A stretch of DNA of 13,400 bases from DATBMA01 sp036555105 (GTDB taxonomy: Bacteria; Actinomycetota; Acidimicrobiia; Spongiisociales; ZC4RG35), in NCBI GenBank assembly GCA_036555105.1, contig DATBMA010000039.1, positions 1-13,400 on the forward strand, read 5' to 3'. This document shows positions 1 through 5,581 of this stretch, piece after piece (position 1 is the first letter of the stretch; every line of letters starts with the position of its first letter). The notes beneath the pieces are model-generated. The model saw only the letters and a list, made by a program, of their open reading frames with translations. It did not search any database and was not told the origin of the DNA. Both the position numbers and the translations under genes were made by a program.

Positions 1-2
1 AG

Positions 3-839
3 CGGGTCCAGGGGCCCGACCTGGCTCTGGCCACCGACAAGTCGTCGCCTCGGGTCCCGATCCTCCGCCATCCCGACGTCCGCCGCATGCTGATGCTGCA
101 GAAGTGCCACTCGGAAGGCATGCGGGCACTCCTCACCTACGCCGCCTGGACCAAGGACCAGGCAGACCTCCACCCGGGGGACGAATCCTGGCGGTCACGG
201 TTCGAGCTGCTGCTCCCGTTGGTGAAGGGCTACTCGTCGGAGAAGGCGTTCGAGCTGCTGGCCCTGTCCCTGCAAGTGTTGGGAGGGTCGGGCTATACCG
301 AGGACTATCCGATCGAGCAGTACCTGCGGGACGCCAAGATCGACAGCATCTACGAGGGCACCACCGGGATCCAGGCCCTCGATCTCTTCTTTCGCAAGAT
401 CGCCCGGGATCGCGGCACCGCCATCGCCGCGCTGTCCGCCGATATCCACGACTTCTGCAAGAGCGGCCCGGAAGGGGATCGGCTGGCCGGCGAACGAGAA
501 CTGTTGATGAGGATGTTGGAGGAGTGCCAAGGCCAGCTCGGAGTGCTGGTGGACCATCTGCTGGCCTTCCAGTCCGATCCGGACCGCATATACCTGGTCG
601 GTCTGCACGCCAACGCCCAGCTCGAGAGCCTGGCCGAGCTGGTCATCGCCTGGCAGCTCCTGCGGCACGCCGAGGTGGCGCTGGCCGACCTCGGCTACGA
701 AGCTGACCCGTTCCTGCAGGGCAAGGTGGCCTCCGCCCGCTTCTTCGTCAGGCATGCTCTGCCGTTGGCCGCCACCCGCCGCACTGCCGCCTTCGAGGAC
801 GACGGCGCCATCATGCAGCTGGCCGACGACTCCTGGTAG
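3..839 (+). CDS. Acyl-CoA dehydrogenase, FadE5/DmdC-like, C-terminal part (5' partial)
   Basis: FAD-dependent enzyme that introduces a trans-2,3 double bond into an acyl-CoA (fatty-acid or thioester beta-oxidation, cytoplasm). The reading frame is open from the left edge, so the N-terminal half lies outside; 278 residues are visible. They begin with an RVQG..D stretch and continue into HPDVRRMLML and a long helical region, typical of the ACAD C-terminal domain. The motif SIYEGTTGIQALDL carries the glutamate used as catalytic base in MCAD-type enzymes, preceded by GGSGYTEDYPIEQYLRDAKI. About 145 further residues form a helical extension, as in the large (about 600-residue) FadE5 and DmdC (3-methylmercaptopropionyl-CoA dehydrogenase) enzymes, so roughly 320 residues are probably missing. 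The internal ATG at 87 is not the real start, since conserved family sequence lies before it. Substrate cannot be told from this fragment. The next gene follows after 49 nt on the same strand, so co-transcription is plausible. Confidence 0.9.
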   Translation, partial: RVQGPDLALATDKSSPRVPILRHPDVRRMLMLQKCHSEGMRALLTYAAWTKDQADLHPGDESWRSRFELLLPLVKGYSSEKAFELLALSLQVLGGSGYTEDYPIEQYLRDAKIDSIYEGTTGIQALDLFFRKIARDRGTAIAALSADIHDFCKSGPEGDRLAGERELLMRMLEECQGQLGVLVDHLLAFQSDPDRIYLVGLHANAQLESLAELVIAWQLLRHAEVALADLGYEADPFLQGKVASARFFVRHALPLAATRRTAAFEDDGAIMQLADDSW

Positions 840-888
840 GACAGTCACGACCCCGGGGTACGCTGGCCCCTTCCCACCACGACCCCGG

Positions 889-2001
889 ATGGACTTCGCT
901 TTCACGGACGAACAAGATGAACTGCGGCGGACCGCTCGCCGCTGGCTCGATGAGAAGTGCCCTTCTCCCCGGGTGCGAGAGCTCATGGAGTCCGACTCGG
1001 GGTTCGACGAGAGACTGTGGAAGGAGATGGCCGGTCTCGGATGGCAGGGGATGGCCATTCCCGAACAGCACGGTGGGGCCGGATTCAGCTTCCTCGAGAC
1101 CTTCGTCCTCCTGGAGGAGATGGGGAGGTCCCTCTATCCCTCACCCTTCTTCTCGACGGTGGTGTTGGGGACCCCGGCTGTCCTCGAGGCTGGGAGCGAC
1201 GAGCAGAAAGGGGCCATCCTTCCTGCGGTCGCATCAGGTGATCTGACTTTGGCCCTCGCGTTCACCGAGCCCAATGGCTTGTGGACGGAACCGGGGGTGG
1301 AGGCGACTGCTCGCCTCGAAGGGAACGACTGGATGGTCGACGGGACCAAGAGCTTCGTCCTCGATGGTCACACCGCCGGGACGCTGGTAGTGGCGGCCCG
1401 GACTCCGGTCGGGGTGTCGCTGTTCCTGGTCGACGGGCAGGCAGAAGGCCTTGCCCGCCGCCGTCTGGAGACGATGGACATGACCCGCAAGCAGGCCGAG
1501 GTCCAACTCTCGTCGGTGCGAGGTGACCTGTTGGGTGAAGAGGGCAAGGGGTGGGATGTGCTCGAGTGGGTGCTTCAGAGGGCGGTGGTTGGGCTGGCCG
1601 GGGAGCAGGTGGGGGGCGCTCAGACCTGCCTCGACTCGGCAGTGGCCTACGCCAAGGTTCGCCATCAGTTCGGCCGCCCGATCGGGAGCTTTCAGGCCAT
1701 CAAGCACAAATGCGCAGACATGCTCGTCCAGGTGGAGTCGGCCAAGTCCGCTGCCTATTACGCCGCATGGGCAGCTACTGCCGACGAGGCCGAGCTCGCC
1801 CTGGCCGCCCCGCTCGCAAAGTCGTATTGCTCAGAGGCCTACTTCTTCTGCGCGGCGGAGAACATCCAGATCCACGGCGGGATCGGGTTCACGTGGGAGC
1901 ACGACGCCCATCTCTACTTCAAGCGGGCCAAGAGCTCCGAGTTGCTATTCGGTGACCCCGCCTTCCATCGGGCGAGCCTGGCCGATCGCCTCGGGCTGTA
2001 A
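889..2001 (+). CDS. Acyl-CoA dehydrogenase (short FadE type)
   Basis: A 370-residue flavoprotein dehydrogenase for an acyl-CoA substrate. The ATG at 889 begins MDFAFTDEQDELRRTARRWL, the classic ACAD N-terminus; the frame stays open further upstream but that sequence is not ACAD-like. Visible landmarks: the N-terminal helical domain with GWQGMAIPEQHGGAG (residues 51-65), the middle beta domain with LAFTEP (123-128) and DGTKSFVLDG (151-160), and the C-terminal domain with RHQFGRPIGSFQAIKHKCADM (258-278, FAD/dimer contacts) and NIQIHGGIGFTWEHDAHLYFKRA (325-347). Unlike its neighbour it has no YEGT motif, so the catalytic base is placed differently, or the protein could be a non-catalytic partner of a heteromeric complex as in some mycobacterial FadE pairs (inference). 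No clear Shine-Dalgarno precedes the ATG. Substrate is unknown; short-chain, branched or steroid-derived acyl-CoAs are all possible. Confidence 0.92.
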   Translation: MDFAFTDEQDELRRTARRWLDEKCPSPRVRELMESDSGFDERLWKEMAGLGWQGMAIPEQHGGAGFSFLETFVLLEEMGRSLYPSPFFSTVVLGTPAVLEAGSDEQKGAILPAVASGDLTLALAFTEPNGLWTEPGVEATARLEGNDWMVDGTKSFVLDGHTAGTLVVAARTPVGVSLFLVDGQAEGLARRRLETMDMTRKQAEVQLSSVRGDLLGEEGKGWDVLEWVLQRAVVGLAGEQVGGAQTCLDSAVAYAKVRHQFGRPIGSFQAIKHKCADMLVQVESAKSAAYYAAWAATADEAELALAAPLAKSYCSEAYFFCAAENIQIHGGIGFTWEHDAHLYFKRAKSSELLFGDPAFHRASLADRLGL

Positions 2002-2002
2002 C

Positions 2003-2072
2003 GGTCTCAGGGTCTCACGGTCTCGAGTCCCCCGCCTCAAGCCGCGCTCACGTGAGACGTGCGACATGAGAC
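2003..2072. repeat. Short GGTCTC direct repeats and inverted repeat between convergent genes
   Basis: Just after the ACAD stop codon the hexamer ggtctc occurs three times with exact 8-nt spacing (2003, 2011, 2019). The octamer gtctcacg (2012-2019) is answered by its exact reverse complement cgtgagac (2051-2058), giving an 8-bp stem with a 31-nt loop; a further gagac follows at 2068-2072. The block fills the 75-nt gap between two convergent genes and could act as a bidirectional transcript end, but there is no T-tract, so a classical intrinsic terminator is not supported. Confidence 0.45.
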
Positions 2073-2076
2073 TTCT

Positions 2077-2367
2077 TCAGTCGGGCTGGTTCTCGCCTCG
2101 AGCCTCGGGCGGCATCGCCTTGGCCGCGTAGACCTCCCAGTTCTTCTCGAGGGCGTCGATCAGCTGTCTGACGAAGAGCGGCGACATGTTCACCCGCACC
2201 TGAAGCTGTCCCGTCGCCCCTCCCTGGGTGTAGTCACGACGGATGAAGTCGAGGGTGAACTCGTACTGGGAGTGGTTGACCATCGCGAAGTTGGCGTACA
2301 CACCGCCCAGGCGGTCCGGCGGGGCGTTGATGGTGAATTGGACTGCTTCGGGCTTGTCGTCGGTCAT
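2077..2367 (-). CDS. DUF3467 family small protein
   Basis: A 96-residue soluble protein matching the DUF3467 family, whose members have no firmly assigned function. The family pattern is seen in GGVYANFAMVNHSQYEFTLDF (residues about 21-41), followed by QVRVNMSPLFVRQLIDALEKNWEVY. The protein has no signal peptide and no membrane segment; its C-terminus is short, polar and probably disordered (ARGENQPD). The ATG at 2367 lacks a good Shine-Dalgarno, but a -10-like TAGGTT ends 8 nt before it, so it may be read from a leaderless message. It lies 32 nt downstream of the glycosyltransferase gene on the same strand and could also be its distal operon partner. DUF3467 proteins are generally small stand-alone genes, so a role in glycan synthesis should not be assumed from position. 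Confidence 0.85.
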   Translation of the reverse strand: MTDDKPEAVQFTINAPPDRLGGVYANFAMVNHSQYEFTLDFIRRDYTQGGATGQLQVRVNMSPLFVRQLIDALEKNWEVYAAKAMPPEARGENQPD

Positions 2368-2375
2368 AGACGGCG

Positions 2376-2403
2376 AACCTAGCCCCCAAGTCGTGGGCGT
2401 CAG
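2376..2403 (-). promoter_or_regulatory. Candidate leaderless promoter for the DUF3467 gene
   Basis: Read on the minus strand, CTGACG (2403-2398) is followed after 16 nt by TAGGTT (2381-2376), and the ATG at 2367 comes 8 nt later. This spacing would put the transcription start at or beside the ATG, a common actinobacterial leaderless arrangement. The -35 box overlaps the stop codon of the upstream glycosyltransferase. Support is motif-level only. Confidence 0.3.
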
Positions 2404-3563
2404 CGGTCCAAGGCCGCCTCTACGGCCTTGACCAGGGTCTCGGCGTAGCCAGAGAAGCTGTGGTGCTGGCGGATGAACTCCGGTCCTTGTGCCGCTGCCC
2501 CCTCGGTCAGCCGTTCGACTGACCCCAGAGCCTTTTCGATCCCGGCTGCCAACGCCTCCGGAGATTCCGGCTCAACGATGACTGCCCCCTGGTAGTCGTC
2601 GGGAAGCTGTCCGGCGATTGATCCAGAGATGACGGCAGGCGTGGCGAAAGCAAGCGTCTCCAGCAGGATGCCGGACGCACCGCCGTGGGTGCCGAACCAG
2701 TTGTCATACGGGACAATCGCCAGGGTGCTCGTTTGGTATGCCGCCACCAACTCCTCGGTCTCCACGTAACGATCCACCCAGGTGACTCGCCCATTCGCCA
2801 ATGGCTCGAGCTTGGCTCTTGTCTGAGGGTCCTGGCGGCCCATCACGAGGACTCTGATGTCTTGTTTGAGGATTGGAAGGGCCCTAAGCAGGTACTCCAA
2901 TCCTTTCTCTGGCCGCGCAGTCCCAGCAAAAAGGAGGGTCGGGACCTCGGCACCCGTTTGCCTTGAGACCGGCGGAGGGGGTTCGATCGGGTAGCCAACC
3001 GTGGTGATAGTGGCGCTTGGCACGACCCCTGAAATGGTTCTGGCGGCACTCGTTGTATGGACGATCACGGCCATTCCACGGTCGGTCAATCCTTGTAGGC
3101 GATTGATGAGGAAGCGACTTCGGACCCCTGCCAGACCCGGTCGTCGGCGGAGGAACCGCGTCGTGTGGTGAATCACGCAAGCAGTTGCAAATTGCTTCAT
3201 TGGCCGGGTTGGACCCCAGACGTTCTTGTCCATGTAGAGGTGAACAAACGCTTCCGCGCCAGCTTGCTCAGCTACCGCTGCAGCTCTCCTGATTTGCTTT
3301 GAGACCGCCTGTAGGGAAGCCAAGTCGATTGGTCGAGTTGGATGCCACCGTGTGCCGTCAGGTGGCCGATATGACGTGGCTGCGATGACTGGTACGCCCA
3401 AGTCTCGGAGAGACGCCAACACGCCCATTCCGTAGCGGAGGTGGTGTCCGGTGGTCTTGTCGTCATAGAGCAGCCACGGCGACCTTTCGGTCACCGGAAG
3501 TGCTTCTTCGTCTTCCAAGCGCGCTCTCTCTGTCATCGGGCTAAAAACGAAAAGTCTGACCAA
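2400..3563 (-). CDS. Family 4 (GT4) glycosyltransferase
   Basis: GT-B fold retaining glycosyltransferase that moves a sugar from a nucleotide donor to a lipid-linked or polysaccharide acceptor at the inner face of the membrane. With the TTG start at 3563 it has 387 residues. The C-terminal donor-binding domain starts near residue 208 with PTLLFAGTARPEKGLEYLL (208-226) and contains the nucleotide-sugar motif HGGASGILLETLAFATPAV (293-311). No membrane segment is seen. The TTG is preferred over the ATG at 3536 because GGGGGAGG lies 10 nt before it on the minus strand and because MVRLFVFSP reads as the first Rossmann strand; the ATG has no Shine-Dalgarno. Base composition is clearly lower in GC than the neighbours (sampled 60-nt blocks at 53-58% against 63-75%), which suggests acquisition by transfer. 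The gene is divergent from the epimerase at 3861. Donor and acceptor cannot be deduced. Confidence 0.88.
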   Translation of the reverse strand: MVRLFVFSPMTERARLEDEEALPVTERSPWLLYDDKTTGHHLRYGMGVLASLRDLGVPVIAATSYRPPDGTRWHPTRPIDLASLQAVSKQIRRAAAVAEQAGAEAFVHLYMDKNVWGPTRPMKQFATACVIHHTTRFLRRRPGLAGVRSRFLINRLQGLTDRGMAVIVHTTSAARTISGVVPSATITTVGYPIEPPPPVSRQTGAEVPTLLFAGTARPEKGLEYLLRALPILKQDIRVLVMGRQDPQTRAKLEPLANGRVTWVDRYVETEELVAAYQTSTLAIVPYDNWFGTHGGASGILLETLAFATPAVISGSIAGQLPDDYQGAVIVEPESPEALAAGIEKALGSVERLTEGAAAQGPEFIRQHHSFSGYAETLVKAVEAALDR

Positions 3564-3639
3564 GCCAGAGCGACCTCCCCCTCGACCGAGGTCTCGCCCT
3601 GGACTCGAACTCCCACCCGCATTCTGCCCCAGGTTGCAA

Positions 3640-3669
3640 GCGACCCGGCCGACACCAGCCGCGGGTCGC
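3640..3669. repeat. 8-bp inverted repeat in a divergent promoter region
   Basis: The arms gcgacccg and cgggtcgc are perfect reverse complements separated by 14 nt. There is no T-tract and the element lies upstream of both neighbouring genes, so a regulator-binding site is as plausible as an RNA hairpin. In GC-rich DNA an 8-bp match can arise by chance. Confidence 0.3.
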
Positions 3670-3821
3670 GCTGGATCGTGGCCGCCGATGCGACGGGCGG
3701 CGTTGGGTCTGGGACGTATTCATTCACTCGTCATAGGGTTCGGCCGGCTGCGGGACATCTTGACCGGTTCATTGGTGTCTTCTCAATGGGACGATGGGCC
3801 TCTAGTCGTCTGACAACCGGC

Positions 3822-3830
3822 TGGTAGCCT
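3822..3830 (+). promoter_or_regulatory. Candidate extended -10 promoter for the GME-like gene
   Basis: The string TGGTAGCCT (3822-3830) fits an extended -10 element (TGN before TANNNT) and would start transcription near 3837, about 24 nt before the TTG start at 3861. No good -35 hexamer is found at 16-18 nt, which extended -10 promoters can tolerate. This is a weak prediction from one motif. Confidence 0.25.
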
Positions 3831-3860
3831 GACGCTCAGGCGAGCCAGTGGGGTGGGAAC

Positions 3861-4817
3861 TTGGGACGGGTGTTGGTTACGGGCGCGGGTGGGTTCATCG
3901 GTCACCATCTGGTGGCCGACCTCAAGGAACGGGGCTATTGGGTTCGGGGCGTCGACCTCAAGGAGCCCGAGTACCAGCCCACGGTGGCGGATGAGTTCAA
4001 GATCCTCGATCTGCGCCGGTGGGAAGCGTGCCTGGAGGCGACGGACGAGGTCGACCAGGTATATGCACTGGCGGCCGACATGGGGGGTATGGGCTTCATC
4101 TCGGCCAACCATGCCCAGATCCTCCACAACAACTCGCTGATCAATCTTCACACCATGGAGGCCGCTCGCCAGAACGGGGTCGGCAAGTACCTCTACACGT
4201 CCTCGGCCTGCATTTACCCCGAGCACCTCCAGGAGGACACGGCCGTCACCCCGCTCAGGGAGGAAGACGCCTATCCGGCCAACCCCCAGGACGCGTACGG
4301 CTGGGAGAAGCTGGTGTCAGAGAAGCTCGCCCAGTACTACACGGCCGAATATGGGATCGACACCCGCATCGTCCGCTTCCATAACGTCTTCGGGCCATAC
4401 GGCACCTACGACGGCGGCAGGGAGAAGGCTCCGGCCGCGCTGTGTCGCAAAGTGGCCAAGGCCGAGGACGGCGGGGAGATCGAGATCTGGGGAGATGGTG
4501 AGCAGACCCGGTCCTTCTGCTACATCGACGACTGCGTCGAAGGCATCTACCGGATCATGCAATCCGACTACCGGGCGCCCCTCAACCTCGGGACCGATCG
4601 CCTGGTCAGCATCAACGAGCTGGCCGAGTTGATCATCGAGATCTCCGGCAAGACCGACATCCGGCTCAAGCACATCGACGGGCCGCAGGGGGTGCGGGGC
4701 CGCAACAGCGACAACTCCCGCATCCGTGAGGTGCTCGGGTGGGAGCCCTCCGTGTCCCTCGAAGATGGCCTCGTTCCCACCTACCGGTGGATCGAGAAGC
4801 AGGTGATGGCCGGCTGA
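3861..4817 (+). CDS. GDP-mannose 3,5-epimerase-like SDR enzyme
   Basis: Extended short-chain dehydrogenase of 318 residues that strongly resembles plant GDP-mannose 3,5-epimerase (EC 5.1.3.18), which turns GDP-D-mannose into GDP-L-galactose (and GDP-L-gulose). The NAD-binding loop is VTGAGGFIG (6-14). Shared GME signatures are ADMGGMGFI (72-80), SSACIYPE (114-121), PQDAYGWEKL (142-151), GGREKAPAALCRK (185-197), QTRSF (215-219) and GVRGRNSDN (277-285). The residues matching the Arabidopsis catalytic set are Ser115, Cys117, Tyr146, Lys150 and Lys189; their spacings (2, 29, 4 and 39) equal those recalled for S143/C145/Y174/K178/K217. TTG is chosen because it gives the family-like N-terminus MGRVLVTGAGGFIG; a GTG at 3870 is the alternative. 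The GT26 gene follows after 8 nt, so the product probably feeds surface-glycan synthesis. Another GDP-hexose or heptose epimerase activity is possible. Confidence 0.85.
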   Translation: MGRVLVTGAGGFIGHHLVADLKERGYWVRGVDLKEPEYQPTVADEFKILDLRRWEACLEATDEVDQVYALAADMGGMGFISANHAQILHNNSLINLHTMEAARQNGVGKYLYTSSACIYPEHLQEDTAVTPLREEDAYPANPQDAYGWEKLVSEKLAQYYTAEYGIDTRIVRFHNVFGPYGTYDGGREKAPAALCRKVAKAEDGGEIEIWGDGEQTRSFCYIDDCVEGIYRIMQSDYRAPLNLGTDRLVSINELAELIIEISGKTDIRLKHIDGPQGVRGRNSDNSRIREVLGWEPSVSLEDGLVPTYRWIEKQVMAG

Positions 4818-4825
4818 CGGCCACC

Positions 4826-5581
4826 ATGGAGTCAGCCAGAGTCGACGTCCTCGGGGTCCAGGTCTCGGCGGTCAACCAGTCGATGGCACTGGAGGCCGTC
4901 ACCGACTGGACCCGGCGCCGTGATCGCCAGTACGTGTGCGTGACCGGGGTGCACGGGGTCATGGAGTCGATCCGCGACCCGGAGCTGCGCGACATCCACA
5001 ACGGCTCCGGGATGACCACCCCCGATGGCATGCCGATGGTGTGGGCGGGCCGGCGGGCCGGGGCTGGCTGGATGGATCGGGTCTACGGGCCGGATCTGAT
5101 GCTGGCAGTTTGCGAGCGGGCCGCGGTCGAGGGGTGGTCGTCCTATTTCTATGGGGCCGCCCCGGGGGTGGCCGACCAGCTTGCCACCCGGCTGTTGGAC
5201 CGGTTCCCCGGGCTGGCGATCGCCGGCACCCACTCCCCGCCCTTTCGCCCGCTCACCGAGGACGAGGCGGAGGCCGAGGTGAGGATGATCAACGCCGCCG
5301 CTCCCGACCTGGTCTGGGTGGGCCTATCCACACCCAAGCAGGAGAGGTGGATGGCGAGGCGACGGCCGCATCTGGAGGCGCCGGTGCTACTGGGGGTGGG
5401 CGCCGCCTTCGACATCAACGCCGGCCTGGTCGCCCAGGCCCCCGACTGGATGCAGCGTTCGGGTCTGGAGTGGGCTTTCCGGCTCGGCAAGGAGCCCCGC
5501 CGGCTCTGGCGCCGCTATCTGCGCAACAACCCCAGCTTCGTGGTGCGGATCGTCCGCCACCCACCCAAGCTGGTCGTCTAG
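4826..5581 (+). CDS. WecG/TagA/CpsF family (GT26) glycosyltransferase
   Basis: A 251-residue inverting glycosyltransferase of family GT26. Known members add N-acetylmannosamine (TagA, wall teichoic acid) or N-acetylmannosaminuronic acid (WecG, enterobacterial common antigen) as the second sugar on an undecaprenyl-linked acceptor at the inner membrane face. Motifs in order: VTGVHGVMESIRDPELRDI (39-57), TTPDGMPMVW (64-73, with Asp67 matching the catalytic-base region of TagA), DRVYGPDLM (84-92), FYGAAPG (108-114), VWVGLSTPKQERWM (163-176) and GAAFDINAG (192-200). The tail EWAFRLGKEPRRLWRRYL (215-232) is basic, as in the membrane-associating appendage of the family. The ATG at 4826 lies 8 nt after the epimerase stop, indicating one operon; the Shine-Dalgarno is weak. 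Its stop codon overlaps that of the convergent permease gene in the tetramer CTAG. Exact donor sugar is unproven. Confidence 0.92.
   Translation: MESARVDVLGVQVSAVNQSMALEAVTDWTRRRDRQYVCVTGVHGVMESIRDPELRDIHNGSGMTTPDGMPMVWAGRRAGAGWMDRVYGPDLMLAVCERAAVEGWSSYFYGAAPGVADQLATRLLDRFPGLAIAGTHSPPFRPLTEDEAEAEVRMINAAAPDLVWVGLSTPKQERWMARRRPHLEAPVLLGVGAAFDINAGLVAQAPDWMQRSGLEWAFRLGKEPRRLWRRYLRNNPSFVVRIVRHPPKLVV

Larger units (their letters stand above)
3564..3860. other. Divergent intergenic region between GT4 and GME-like genes
   Basis: A 297-nt non-coding stretch between two outward-facing genes. It contains an 8-bp inverted repeat, gcgacccg (3640-3647) and cgggtcgc (3662-3669), with a 14-nt loop, and an extended -10 candidate nearer the epimerase gene. 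Small open frames exist on both strands but have no recognisable protein content, and none is positioned convincingly behind a Shine-Dalgarno. It should carry the promoters of both flanking transcripts. Confidence 0.6.

Noticed and set aside
195..1058. Long open frame on the minus strand across the acyl-CoA dehydrogenase genes
   Set aside because: It is antisense to two clear FadE-family genes, has a Gln/Gly-rich composition typical of reversed GC-rich coding DNA and shows no protein family motif.
3597..3670. tRNA-like sequence on the minus strand (GTTCGAGTCC resembles a T-loop)
   Set aside because: The flanking bases do not form a T-stem, and no anticodon arm or acceptor stem could be assembled.
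3533..3727. Small minus-strand open frames overlapping the start of the GT4 gene
   Set aside because: No Shine-Dalgarno and no recognisable protein content; they lie in a divergent promoter region.
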